64,000 nucleotides of DNA from Carthagonibacter sp032251515 (GTDB taxonomy: Bacteria; Gemmatimonadota; Gemmatimonadetes; Palauibacterales; Palauibacteraceae), in assembly GCA_032251515.1 (NCBI GenBank), contig JAVVDU010000006.1, positions 1 to 64,000 on the forward strand. The letters are read 5' to 3'. Made by a program: the position numbers and the translations under genes. The first letter of the stretch is position 1. Every line of letters begins with the position of its first letter. The notes under the pieces were generated by a model. That model was not told where the DNA came from. It ran no database searches and was given only the letters and a program-made list of their open reading frames with translations. Of this stretch, positions 34,870 to 43,328 are shown piece by piece.

Positions 34870-35391
34870 ATGCGGACTCCGATGGTACTGGGCGGCTGGA
34901 TCGCGGCGGCGAGCCTGCTGGCCGGCGGCTGCGGCGGGAACGCGGGCGGCGGCGAGACGGCGGACCCGCAGGTGGCGCGGCCCGCCGGCACGGTCGAGGG
35001 CACGGTGCGGCAGACCGGAAGTCCACCGGCGGTGCAGACGCGCCTCGAGACGGAGGACGGGTCCGTGCGGGTCGTCGGCGCTCTCGCCGCGGAGGTCGGC
35101 CGGGTGATCGGCGCGGTCGTGCGAGTTCGCGGTCCCCTCGGGTCGGAGGCGGGGGAACGGACGATCGAAGCGCGCGATTACCAGATCGTGTCGGTGGACG
35201 GACGGTCGCCGCGGGTGGGCGAGATCGTGCCGGCGGATGACGGCGGCCTGGCGCTGCGCGGGCGGGACGGGACGCTGACACCCCTGCGGGACGCGCCGGA
35301 GAGGCTGCGGGGGGCGATCGGAGCGTGGGCATGGGTCGTACCGTCGCAGGACGGTGGCGTCGCCCGCTACGGAATTCTCAGGGATCCCTGA
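34870..35391 (+). CDS. Putative lipoprotein, unknown function
   Basis: The 173-residue product starts with a signal segment ending S-L-L-A-G-G-C-G-G, a plausible lipobox with Cys near residue 19. The mature part is Gly/Asp/Arg-rich and includes T-V-E-G-T-V-R-Q-T-G and two-strand repeats, perhaps an OB-like beta fold. No family is recognised. It has a putative promoter 42 bases upstream and precedes a cupin gene by 23 bases. Confidence 0.65.
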   Translation: MRTPMVLGGWIAAASLLAGGCGGNAGGGETADPQVARPAGTVEGTVRQTGSPPAVQTRLETEDGSVRVVGALAAEVGRVIGAVVRVRGPLGSEAGERTIEARDYQIVSVDGRSPRVGEIVPADDGGLALRGRDGTLTPLRDAPERLRGAIGAWAWVVPSQDGGVARYGILRDP

Positions 35392-35414
35392 TCCAGGGGG
35401 AAGGGGGGACGGGC

Positions 35415-35771
35415 ATGCACTTCGTGCGGCGCGCGGCGGATGTGGCCGCCGAGACCGTGGGCGCGGGCCGGGGGACCGAGCGGAGCGTGCTCATCGGACC
35501 GGAGGAGGGCCCGAACTTTCACCTGCGACGGTTCCGCATGGAGCCGGGGGGCGGGATGCCCCGGCACACGAACGCGGTCGAGCACGAGCAGTACGTGCTG
35601 CGGGGACGCGCCCGCATCGGACTCGGCGACGAGGTCCGCGAGGTCGGGCCGCACGACGTGGTGTTCATCCCCGCGGGCCTGCCGCACTGGTACGAGGCGA
35701 TCGGCGACGAGCCGTTCGAGTTCCTGTGCATCGTGCCGAACGCCGAGGACCGCATCGAGGTGTTCGAGTAG
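35415..35771 (+). CDS. Small single-domain cupin protein
   Basis: The 118-residue protein is one cupin barrel. Motif 1 reads G-M-P-R-H-T-N-A-V-E-H-E-Q-Y-V-L-R-G and motif 2 reads G-P-H-D-V-V-F-I-P-A-G-L-P-H-W-Y-E-A, so the His/Glu/His metal ligands are present. Such proteins are often metal-dependent dioxygenases, isomerases or sugar-binding regulators; no substrate is evident. ATG 35415 was chosen because it begins the fold; a GGGGGGAC stretch lies upstream. Confidence 0.8.
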   Translation: MHFVRRAADVAAETVGAGRGTERSVLIGPEEGPNFHLRRFRMEPGGGMPRHTNAVEHEQYVLRGRARIGLGDEVREVGPHDVVFIPAGLPHWYEAIGDEPFEFLCIVPNAEDRIEVFE

Positions 35772-35796
35772 CACGGGCCGTCCCGCACCCCCACCG

Positions 35797-35828
35797 TTGT
35801 GGCACCCGACGTCCGCGTCCTACCTTGC
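35797..35828 (+). promoter_or_regulatory. Putative thrS promoter
   Basis: TTGTGG (35797-35802), an 18-base spacer, then TACCTT (35821-35826) within TACCTTGC. The predicted leader is about 88 bases and carries GC-rich pairs but no clear riboswitch. Confidence 0.5.
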
Positions 35829-35920
35829 CCGCTCCTCCGGGCGGTCCCGAGGGCGGGAACCGGCCGGCGCGCGCGCCTCGCCGAGCCAGGAACGGCGCTT
35901 CACCTCAGCCATCGACGGGT

Positions 35921-37867
35921 ATGCCGATGAGCGACACGACGATCACGGTCCGGCTTCCGGACGGTTCCCCGAAGTCCCTGCCCGCCGGCGCCACGGGTGC
36001 CGACCTCGCGGCGGCGATCGGTCCCGGTCTCGCCCGGGCCGCCGTGGCCGTGACGGTGGACGGCGAACTGCGGGACCTGAACCGACCACTTCCGGACGGG
36101 GCTTCGGTGTCGATCCTGACGCGCTCGGACGACAGTCCGGAAGCTCTCTACGCGCTCCGGCACTCGGCGGCGCACGTGCTGGCGACGGCGGTGCGGGAGA
36201 TGTTCCCGGACGCCGGGATCGGGTTCGGGCCTCCGATCGATGCCGGGTTCTACTACGACTTCGATGTTCCGCGTCCCTTCACGCCGGAGGACCTCGCCGC
36301 GATCGAGGCGAAGATGGCGGACGTGGCGCGCGAGGGCTTCCGGTTCGAGCGGCGCGAGCTGACCCGCGAGGAGGCGGAGGCGCTGTTCGCCGACGATCCT
36401 CTCAAGCTCGAGCGCCTGTCGGAGATCCCGGCGGGGGAGACGATCTCGTCGTACACGGACGGACCGTTCACGGACCTGTGCCGGGGACCGCACGTCCCGG
36501 ACACCTCGGAGGTCCGGCACTTCAAGCTCCTGCACGCCGCGGGGGCGTACTGGCGAGGGGACGAGCGGCGGCAGATGCTGCAGCGGATCTACGGCACCGC
36601 GTTCTACGACGCACGGAGCCTGGAGGAGCACCTTCACCGGCTGGAGGAGGCGAAGCGGCGGGACCACCGCCGGCTCGGCCAGGAGCTCGACCTGTTCAGC
36701 TTCCAGGAGGAGTTCGGCCCGGGCCTCGTGGCCTGGCATCCGAAAGGCGCGCGCATCCAGATGCGCCTGCGCCGCTGGATCGAGGACATGCTGGCGCGGC
36801 GTGGCTACGAGTTCGTCTACACGCCGCACGTGACGAACGAGGCCCTGTTCCGGCGCTCGGGCCACCTGCCGACCTACGCGGAAAACATGTACCCGCGGAT
36901 GCAGGAAGAGGGATCGGCCGAAGCGTTCCGCGTGAAGCCGATGAACTGCCCGGGCCACACGATGATCTTCGCGACCCGGCAACGCAGCTACCGCGACCTG
37001 CCGCTGCGGCTGTCCGAGATCGCGAACGTGTACCGCTACGAGCGCTCCGGCACCCTGCACGGCCTGCTCCGCGTCCGGATGCTCACGATGGACGACGGAC
37101 ACATCTTCTGCACGCCGGAACAGGTGGAGGACGAGATCTTCACGTGCGTCGAGCTGGTGGACGAGGTGATGGACACGCTCGGCCTCTCCTATCGGCTCGA
37201 CCTCTCGACCCGGCCGGCCGAGCGGATCGGCGAGGATGCGACATGGGACCGGGCGGAGGAGGCGCTCCGCCAGGCCCTCGCGCGGCTGGGCCGCGACTTC
37301 GGCATCGACGAGGGCGGGGGGGCGTTCTACGGTCCCAAGATCGACGTCAAGTTTCAGGACGCGATCGGGCGGGAGTGGCAGGGGGCGACGATCCAGCTCG
37401 ACTTCAATCTCCCGGAGCGGTTCGATCTCGCCTACATCGGCAGCGACAACCAGCCGCACCGGCCCGTGATGATCCACCGGGCGATCTTCGGCACGCTGGA
37501 GCGGTTCACCGGCTTCCTCATCGAGCACTTCGCGGGGGCGTTCCCCGTGTGGCTGGCGCCCGTCCAGGCGCGGGTCCTGCCGATCACCGACCACCACGCG
37601 GAGGGCGCGCGCGCCGTGGCGGACCGCCTGCGGGAGGCGGGCCTCGAGGTGGAGCTGGACGACCGGTCCGACACGCTCAGCTACCGCGTGCGCGACGGCG
37701 AGCTGCAGAAGGTTCCCTACCTGCTGGTGGTGGGCGACCGCGAGCTGGAGGCCGGCACGGTGGCCGTGCGTGCCCGGAGCGCGGAGCGCAAGCAGGAGGT
37801 GCTTCCCGTCGAGGCGTTCCTGGACCGCGTGCGTGCGGAGATCGCGGAGAAGGCCCTCGTGCCGTGA
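35921..37867 (+). CDS. thrS: Threonyl-tRNA synthetase
   Basis: The 648-residue class II synthetase has the TGS domain (residues 5-66: T-I-T-V-R-L-P-D-G-S), the N2 editing domain with H-S-A-A-H-V-L-A-T-A-V and C-R-G-P-H-V, and the catalytic core. Motif 2 reads E-I-A-N-V-Y-R-Y-E-R-S-G; the zinc ligands appear in M-N-C-P-G-H and in later His residues; motif 3 ends G-S-D-N-Q-P-H-R-P-V-M-I-H-R-A-I-F-G-T-L-E-R-F. The anticodon domain closes the protein. ATG 35921 is used; ATG 35927 is an alternative. The stop overlaps the next gene (GTGA). Confidence 0.97.
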   Translation: MPMSDTTITVRLPDGSPKSLPAGATGADLAAAIGPGLARAAVAVTVDGELRDLNRPLPDGASVSILTRSDDSPEALYALRHSAAHVLATAVREMFPDAGIGFGPPIDAGFYYDFDVPRPFTPEDLAAIEAKMADVAREGFRFERRELTREEAEALFADDPLKLERLSEIPAGETISSYTDGPFTDLCRGPHVPDTSEVRHFKLLHAAGAYWRGDERRQMLQRIYGTAFYDARSLEEHLHRLEEAKRRDHRRLGQELDLFSFQEEFGPGLVAWHPKGARIQMRLRRWIEDMLARRGYEFVYTPHVTNEALFRRSGHLPTYAENMYPRMQEEGSAEAFRVKPMNCPGHTMIFATRQRSYRDLPLRLSEIANVYRYERSGTLHGLLRVRMLTMDDGHIFCTPEQVEDEIFTCVELVDEVMDTLGLSYRLDLSTRPAERIGEDATWDRAEEALRQALARLGRDFGIDEGGGAFYGPKIDVKFQDAIGREWQGATIQLDFNLPERFDLAYIGSDNQPHRPVMIHRAIFGTLERFTGFLIEHFAGAFPVWLAPVQARVLPITDHHAEGARAVADRLREAGLEVELDDRSDTLSYRVRDGELQKVPYLLVVGDRELEAGTVAVRARSAERKQEVLPVEAFLDRVRAEIAEKALVP

Positions 37868-38370
37868 CCCGGGCGGGCGGCGGCGATCCCGCGGCGCCGG
37901 GAGCCGGGCTGCTGGCGCTGTGGCGGCGCACCGCGGGACTTCCGGGCGGCCCCCGCATCTTCTCCTTCCTGCTGGGCCGCCGGGTGCCCTACACGGGCAC
38001 GCTCGGCGCCGTCGTCCGCGACCTCCGGCCCGGCCGCGCCACGGTGGAGCTCCGCGACCGCCGCGCGGTCCGGAACCACCTGCGCTCGGTCCACGCCGCG
38101 GCGCTCCTCAACCTGGGAGAGCTGGCGAGCGGCCTCGCCATGCTGACGGCCCTGCCGCCGGGCGCGCGCGGGATCGTGACCGGGCTGGAGGCCGCGTACC
38201 ACAAGAAGGCCCGCGGCCGGCTGGTGGCGGAGGGGACGGCGCCCCCGGTGGAGGGGGAGGCGGTCGAGGCGGTCGCCATCGCCCGCATCCGGGACGCGGA
38301 CGGGGACGTGGTGGCCGAGGTGCGGGCCCGCTGGCGCATCGGGCCGGCCGCGGCCGGGGGCGCGGCATGA
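37864..38370 (+). CDS. DUF4442 hotdog-fold protein (thioesterase-like)
   Basis: The 168-residue protein has a hotdog-like core with N-H-L-R-S-V-H-A-A-A-L-L-N-L-G-E-L-A-S-G-L and a strand Y-H-K-K-A-R-G-R-L-V-A-E, matching the DUF4442 family. Members are thought to act on acyl-CoA or acyl-ACP thioesters. GTG 37864 overlaps the thrS stop and its own stop overlaps the next ATG, so all three are probably translated together. Confidence 0.78.
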   Translation: MTRAGGGDPAAPGAGLLALWRRTAGLPGGPRIFSFLLGRRVPYTGTLGAVVRDLRPGRATVELRDRRAVRNHLRSVHAAALLNLGELASGLAMLTALPPGARGIVTGLEAAYHKKARGRLVAEGTAPPVEGEAVEAVAIARIRDADGDVVAEVRARWRIGPAAAGGAA

Positions 38371-39350
38371 ACCTCGACACGCCCCTCTGCCGGCACGCCG
38401 GCATCGACGTGCCGCTGATCTGCGGCGCCATGTACCCGTGTTCGAACCCGGAACTGGTGGGCGCCGTCTCGGCGGCGGGGGGCATCGGGATCGTCCAGCC
38501 GATCTCGCTCACCTGGGTGCACGGACACGAGTACCGGGCCGGTCTGCGGCGGGTGCGCGAGCTCGCCGGGGGTCGTCCGTTCGGTCTCAACGCCCTCATC
38601 GAGAGCGCATCCCGGCGCTACCACGAGCGGATGGTGCGCTGGGTGGAGGTGGCCCTCGATGAGGGGGTCCGCTTCTTCGTCACGTCGCTCGGAAATCCCC
38701 GCTGGGTCGTGGACCGGGTCCACGCGGCAGGTGGCATCGTGTACCACGACGTCACCGAGGCGCGCTGGGCCCGCAAGGGCCTGGACGCGGGGGTGGACGG
38801 GCTCATCGCGGTGAACCGGCGGGCGGGCGGGCACCCCGGCCGGCTGTCGGCCGAGGCCCTCCTGGACGAGGTCGGGCAGTTCGGGGTGCCCGTCGTGTGC
38901 GCGGGGGGCGTGGGCGACGCGGAGGGGTTCGTGGAGGCCCTGCGCCTGGGCTACGCGGGCGTGCAGGCCGGCACGCGGTTCATCGCCACCGACGAATGCC
39001 GCGCCGCGGCGCCCTACAAGCAGGCGATCCTGGACGCGGGCGAGGAGGACATCGTCTGGACCGAGCGTCTCACGGGCGTGCCGGTGGCGGTGATCCGCAC
39101 GCCGCTCGTCGCGGCGATGGGCACGCGCGCCGGTCCGCTCGCCCGGTGGCTCCTGCGGGGCTCGCGCACGAAGAAATGGATGCGGACCTTCTACGCCTTG
39201 CGCTCGATCGCACAGCTCAAGCGCGCGGCGCTCGACGAGGCGGGACGGCGCGAGTACTGGCAGGCGGGCCGGAGCGTCGCGGCGATCCGCCGCATCGAGC
39301 CGGCCGGGGAGATCGTGCAGCGCTTCGCCGCGGCGGCGCGGGCGGCGTAG
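38367..39350 (+). CDS. Nitronate monooxygenase-like flavoprotein (NMO/2-nitropropane dioxygenase family)
   Basis: The 327-residue TIM-barrel protein opens with P-L-I-C-G-A-M-Y-P-C-S-N-P-E-L-V-G-A-V-S-A-A-G-G and has the FMN-binding C-A-G-G-V-G-D-A-E-G-F-V-E-A-L and G-V-Q-A-G-T-R-F-I-A-T-D-E. This family oxidises alkyl nitronates or reduces enoyl thioesters (FabK-like). The substrate is not fixed by the sequence; the thioesterase-like neighbour suggests acyl metabolism as an alternative. It ends a three-gene overlapping run. Confidence 0.82.
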   Translation: MNLDTPLCRHAGIDVPLICGAMYPCSNPELVGAVSAAGGIGIVQPISLTWVHGHEYRAGLRRVRELAGGRPFGLNALIESASRRYHERMVRWVEVALDEGVRFFVTSLGNPRWVVDRVHAAGGIVYHDVTEARWARKGLDAGVDGLIAVNRRAGGHPGRLSAEALLDEVGQFGVPVVCAGGVGDAEGFVEALRLGYAGVQAGTRFIATDECRAAAPYKQAILDAGEEDIVWTERLTGVPVAVIRTPLVAAMGTRAGPLARWLLRGSRTKKWMRTFYALRSIAQLKRAALDEAGRREYWQAGRSVAAIRRIEPAGEIVQRFAAAARAA

Positions 39351-39396
39351 GGCCCGGCCGGTCAGACGCTGCGGTCGGGCAGTCCGGTCGCGGTGG

Positions 39397-39762
39397 TCAG
39401 CCTCCCGCGCCGGCCTGGTGGCCGTCGGACCGGCCGTCCGCCGCGCCGCGCACGGCGGCGTCCACCGTCGCCGTGCTGAGGCGCCCGTGCGACCCGTGCC
39501 AGACCGGCGTTCCCCCGGCCAGCACGATCGCCTGCGGGGACTCGTGGCGGATCTCGAGCCGGCGGGCGACCTCGTCCGAGACGTCGCGGCAACGGACGAC
39601 GTCGACCAGGAACACGGGCGCCGCTCCGTCCCCCTCCTCGTACCTCTCCACCTGCCGGTGCGCCCAGGCGCTGGTACCGCAGCGCGGGCTGTGCTTGAAC
39701 AGCACCGCGACCGGCAGGGCGAGCGCGGCGTCGAGCTGTTCCGTCGTGCGTACGGGCTCCAT
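39397..39762 (-). CDS. brxC: YtxJ/BrxC-type bacilliredoxin (monothiol)
   Basis: The 121-residue thioredoxin-fold protein has V-L-F-K-H-S-P-R-C-G-T-S (active Cys28), D-V-V-R-C-R-D-V-S-D, and the conserved R-H-E-S-P-Q-A-I-V-L and S-H-G-R-L-S. These match YtxJ/BrxC, which removes bacillithiol from mixed disulfides on proteins. The product supports the bshA gene in this window, although they are 27 kb apart. The start ATG at 39762 has AGGAG 10 bases upstream; an in-frame ATG at 39828 lies within the phzF-like coding region. Confidence 0.85.
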   Translation of the reverse strand: MEPVRTTEQLDAALALPVAVLFKHSPRCGTSAWAHRQVERYEEGDGAAPVFLVDVVRCRDVSDEVARRLEIRHESPQAIVLAGGTPVWHGSHGRLSTATVDAAVRGAADGRSDGHQAGAGG

Positions 39763-39808
39763 CGGTCTTGCTGCTCCTGTCACGGGGTTCGCCGGTCCGC
39801 GGCGGACC

Positions 39809-40636
39809 TCAAACGTCGATCGTTCCACGCAGAACGGTAACGGCCCGGCCCGCCAGCGTCACGCGCCGTCCGCGCATCCGTACCTCCACCGTGCCGCCGC
39901 GCGCCGAGACCTGGCGCCCCGTAACGAGGGTGCGGCCCAGCCGGTTCCCCCACCACGGGCCGAGCGCGCAGTGCGCCGAGCCGGTGACGGGATCCTCCGG
40001 GACGCCCACCGCGGGCCCGAAGAAGCGGGAGACGAAGTCTGCCGTGGGGTCCTGCCGGCGGGCCCGTTCCCCGGCCGGCGCGGTCACGATGGTGCCCCGC
40101 GCCTCCACGGCCGCCAGGGCACGCATGTCGGGAGCGAGCGCCCGGACGGCCTCCTCGTCCGCCAGCTCGAGCAGCCAGTCGACGCGGTTGCGGGCCGCGG
40201 CGACGATCTCGGGCGCGTCGCCGTCCGGCGCCAGGGCGCGCAACAGCGCCGCCGGGGGAGCGGCCGGGAGCGCCGGCTCGGCCGGGAAGTCGAGCTCCAC
40301 GCGGCCCTCCCTGCCGCGCCGGGCCGCGAGCCGGCCGCTCCGCGTCGCGAAGTGCAGGGGCGCGCCCGGATCGGACCGTTCCTCGGACCACAGGACGAAC
40401 GCGGCGGCGAGCGTGGCGTGTCCGCACAGGTCCACTTCGACGGTGGGCGTGAACCAGCGGAGGCCCCACGCCCCGTCTTCCGGCCGCAGGAACGCGGTCT
40501 CCGACAGGTTCATCTCCGCGGCCACGTCCTGCATCCACGCCCCGGAGACCGGCGCGGGGGGCAGGCATACGCCGGCCGGATTCCCCTCGCCCGCACGGGA
40601 GGCGAACGCGTCCACCTGGTAGATCGGCGCCTGCAT
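39809..40636 (-). CDS. PhzF-family isomerase-like protein
   Basis: The 275-residue protein has the duplicated diaminopimelate-epimerase-like fold of PhzF: Y-Q-V-D-A-F-A-S, G-N-P-A-G-V-C-L, the catalytic-Glu region M-N-L-S-E-T-A-F-L, R-W-F-T-P-T-V-E-V-D-L-C-G-H-A-T-L-A and D-P-V-T-G-S-A-H-C-A. No other phenazine genes are present, so phenazine synthesis is unlikely. AAGGAG precedes ATG 40636. It sits between cls and the bacilliredoxin gene in one minus-strand run. Confidence 0.88.
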   Translation of the reverse strand: MQAPIYQVDAFASRAGEGNPAGVCLPPAPVSGAWMQDVAAEMNLSETAFLRPEDGAWGLRWFTPTVEVDLCGHATLAAAFVLWSEERSDPGAPLHFATRSGRLAARRGREGRVELDFPAEPALPAAPPAALLRALAPDGDAPEIVAAARNRVDWLLELADEEAVRALAPDMRALAAVEARGTIVTAPAGERARRQDPTADFVSRFFGPAVGVPEDPVTGSAHCALGPWWGNRLGRTLVTGRQVSARGGTVEVRMRGRRVTLAGRAVTVLRGTIDV

Positions 40637-40667
40637 CGGGTCTCCTTTCCGGGTGTGCCGGAGCGGA

Positions 40668-42113
40668 TCAGAGGTACGGGGAGGCGAGCCAGGCGATGCC
40701 GTCGCGCAACCGGGACGGGAGCGGCCGCGCGTGCAGCTCCTTGCGGGTCAGGGGCGCGGCGATGGCGATCCGTTCCCGGGTCATCCTTTCCAGCTGGTCA
40801 CCGAGCTCCGCGTCGTAGGCCTCGACGTCGAGCTCGAAGTTCAGCCGGAAGCTGCGCGGATCCCAGTTTCCCGACCCGAACAGCGCCCAGCGCCCGTCCA
40901 CCAGCATCAGCTTGGAGTGATCGAACGGCGGCGGGGTGAGCCACACGCGGCAGCCCGCATCCAGCACCTGGCCGAGCTGGGCCTGCATGGCCCACCCTAC
41001 GACTCGCAGGTTGTTGCGCCGCGGGAGGACGACGTCGACTTCCACGCCCCGCAGCGCCGCGGTGGCGAGCCCGGCCATGAGGGCCGGGTCGGGGAGGAAG
41101 TATGGCGTGACGATTCGCACGGACCGATCCGCCCCGGCCAGGGCGGCGAGGTAGGTGGCGTGCAGGCGATCCACCTCCTCGTCGGGGCCATCGGCGATCC
41201 CGCGGGCGACCACCGCTCCCACGGGCTCGAGGTGGGGAAACCACCCCGGGGAGTACAGGGTCTCGCCGGTCGTGAACACCCAGTCCTTGGCGAACGTCTC
41301 GGCGAGGTGCCGTACGACCGGCCCCGCGAGTCGGAAGTGCAGATCGCGCACGGCCCGGCCCGGTGGCGTGGCCCTGAGGTGGCGGGCCCGGATGTTCAGC
41401 CCGCCCGTGAACCCGGTCCGGCCGTCGATGACGAGCAGCTTCCGGTGGTTCCGCAGGTTCAGGAACGGCATCCGCCACGGCATCAGGTCCCCGAGGAACG
41501 TCGCGACGGGAACGCCCCGGCGTCGCAGCTCGCGGGTCACGGATGGCCGGCCGTACAGGGCGCCCACGGCGTCGATCAGGACGCGCACGGCGACGCCCCG
41601 GCGATGTGCGGCCTCCAGGGCGTCGAGAAACTCCCGCCCCACGGAATCCACGTCGAAGATGTAGGTCTGGAGCACCACGGTGGAGGCGGCGGTCCGGATC
41701 GCCTCGAGCATCGCGGGGAACGCCTCGTCTCCGTCGGCCAGCGCCTCCACCCGGTTTCCCGGCGCCAGGGGCAGACCGGTGAGCCGGCCCACCGCCCGCG
41801 CCAGTCCCTCCTCCGACTCGGAGACGTCCGCGAAGGGAAGGTGCTCGACGGGCGAGGGAAGGGCCGCGGCCCGGCTCTGCGACAGGAAGGCCATCTCGGC
41901 CTGGATCCGGGCCCCGCGGCGGCGGATCCGGTTCACCCCGAACACCAGGTACAGGAGGGCGCCGCCGATCGGGACGAGCCAGATGAGACCCGTCCAGCCG
42001 ATCGCGGCCCGCACGTCCCGCTTGCGGAGGATGACGTGCGCGGAGGCGGTCGCGGCCACCAGGCCGTCGATCACCGCGATGACGTACGGCCAGGCGCCCT
42101 CCAGGAGCTCCAT
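40668..42113 (-). CDS. cls: Cardiolipin synthase (phospholipase D-type)
   Basis: The 481-residue protein has two N-terminal TM segments (about residues 7-27 and 38-58) followed by two PLD domains with HKD motifs: N-H-R-K-L-L-V-I-D-G and D-H-S-K-L-M-L-V-D-G. Bacterial Cls joins two phosphatidylglycerols into cardiolipin. The T-G-G-L-N-I and F-G-S-G-N-W-D stretches after each HKD motif also match. ATG 42113 gives the correct membrane-anchored N-terminus. It heads the minus-strand run cls, phzF-like, brxC-like. Confidence 0.92.
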   Translation of the reverse strand: MELLEGAWPYVIAVIDGLVAATASAHVILRKRDVRAAIGWTGLIWLVPIGGALLYLVFGVNRIRRRGARIQAEMAFLSQSRAAALPSPVEHLPFADVSESEEGLARAVGRLTGLPLAPGNRVEALADGDEAFPAMLEAIRTAASTVVLQTYIFDVDSVGREFLDALEAAHRRGVAVRVLIDAVGALYGRPSVTRELRRRGVPVATFLGDLMPWRMPFLNLRNHRKLLVIDGRTGFTGGLNIRARHLRATPPGRAVRDLHFRLAGPVVRHLAETFAKDWVFTTGETLYSPGWFPHLEPVGAVVARGIADGPDEEVDRLHATYLAALAGADRSVRIVTPYFLPDPALMAGLATAALRGVEVDVVLPRRNNLRVVGWAMQAQLGQVLDAGCRVWLTPPPFDHSKLMLVDGRWALFGSGNWDPRSFRLNFELDVEAYDAELGDQLERMTRERIAIAAPLTRKELHARPLPSRLRDGIAWLASPYL

Positions 42114-42137
42114 GGGCAGTCGGAACCTCCGTGCGCG

Positions 42138-42170
42138 TTGACGTAAGCGGGGCCGGTCCGCATACCTTAC
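42138..42170 (+). promoter_or_regulatory. Putative promoter of the AI-2E transporter operon
   Basis: TTGACG (42138-42143) and TACCTTAC (42163-42170) lie in the 147-base divergent region between cls and the transporter gene, 91 bases before GTG 42261. The 19-base spacer is long. Confidence 0.45.
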
Positions 42171-42260
42171 ACCGGGGCCGGTGCGGCGCGCCACGCCGCG
42201 GGCCGGCGGGGCGGACGCTCCACGCGCGCGGTCGGGGTCGCCACAGCCAGGGGGGGCACA

Positions 42261-43328
42261 GTGGAAGAGGGTCGTTCCCGAGCGGTCCGCTGGCTGCTGG
42301 CCGGCGCGGGATTCGTGGTGATCGTCTACGGAGCGCGGGCCGCCGAGCCCATCCTGGTGCCGTTCCTCGTCGCGCTGATGCTGTCGATCATCTGCGTGCC
42401 GCCCATGCAGTGGCTCGAGTCGCGCGGCGTTCCGACCTGGCTCGCCGTGGTGCTCGTGGTGCTCCTGGTGCTCGCCATAGGGTCCGCGTTCGGTACCGTG
42501 ATCGGAAGCTCGCTGATCGAGTTCACCGCGTCCCTGCCGTACTACCAGGCGCGCCTGCAGCGCGAGATGGGGGGGCTCGTCGGGTGGCTCGACCAGCGGG
42601 GCATCGAGGTGTCGACCCGCGTGGTCCAGGACACGCTGAACCCGGGACAGGTGCTCCGGGTGGCGGGTCGGATCTTCACGGGCCTCGGGGACGTGGTCAG
42701 CCGCGTGGGCCTGATCCTCATCACCACGATCTTCATCCTGTTCGAGTGGGGCGCGGTGAAGGGGAAGATGTGCGCCGCCTTCCCGGACTCGGCCGACGCG
42801 TTCATGGACCGCATGACGCGCATCAGCGACAACGTGAAGCGGTATCTCGCCCTGAAGACCCTGATGTCGATGGCCACGGGGGCGCTCGTGTCCGTTCTGC
42901 TCGCCGTGTTCGGCGTGGACTACGCGCTGCTGTGGGGGCTGTTCGCCTTCCTGCTGAACTACGTGCCCACGATCGGATCGATCATCGCCGCCGTGCCCGG
43001 CGTCCTGCTGGCGCTCCTGCAGGGCGGCTGGGACACCGCCTTCCTGGTGGCCGTCGGGTACCTGGCGGTCAACGTGACGATCAGCAACATGATCGAGCCG
43101 CGGGTCCTGGGGCAGGGGGTGGGTCTCTCGACCCTCGTCGTGTTCCTGTCTCTCGTCTTCTGGGGCTGGGTGCTCGGCCCGATCGGGATGCTCCTGTCCG
43201 TTCCTCTCACGATGATCTTCAAGATCTTCATGGAGGGCAGCGAGGAGACACGCTGGGTGGCGATCCTCATGGGCCCGCGCATCGGCAGCGAGACGGACCC
43301 GCCGGCCATCGCGCAGGTGCCCGGATGA
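42261..43328 (+). CDS. AI-2E family transporter (PerM/TqsA-like)
   Basis: The 355-residue protein has paired TM helices at the N-terminus, a large extramembrane loop (about residues 85-145), and a C-terminal TM bundle with L-L-W-G-L-F-A-F-L-L-N-Y-V-P-T-I-G-S and an I-S-N-M-I-E-P-R-V-L-G motif, diagnostic of this family. Members export small molecules or ions; the autoinducer role of the name is shown only for TqsA. GTG 42261 is used. Its stop overlaps the aminotransferase ATG by 4 bases. Confidence 0.9.
   Translation: MEEGRSRAVRWLLAGAGFVVIVYGARAAEPILVPFLVALMLSIICVPPMQWLESRGVPTWLAVVLVVLLVLAIGSAFGTVIGSSLIEFTASLPYYQARLQREMGGLVGWLDQRGIEVSTRVVQDTLNPGQVLRVAGRIFTGLGDVVSRVGLILITTIFILFEWGAVKGKMCAAFPDSADAFMDRMTRISDNVKRYLALKTLMSMATGALVSVLLAVFGVDYALLWGLFAFLLNYVPTIGSIIAAVPGVLLALLQGGWDTAFLVAVGYLAVNVTISNMIEPRVLGQGVGLSTLVVFLSLVFWGWVLGPIGMLLSVPLTMIFKIFMEGSEETRWVAILMGPRIGSETDPPAIAQVPG

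Noticed and set aside
35833..35920. Possible T-box leader before thrS (a string resembling AGGGTGG-N-ACC).
   Set aside because: The stretch is AGGGCGGGAACC, which does not fit, and the leader is only about 88 bases, too short for a T-box. A covariance search with RF00230 would settle it.
39809..40636. Phenazine biosynthesis.
   Set aside because: Only a PhzF-family isomerase-like protein is present; no phzA-E or phzG genes are seen.
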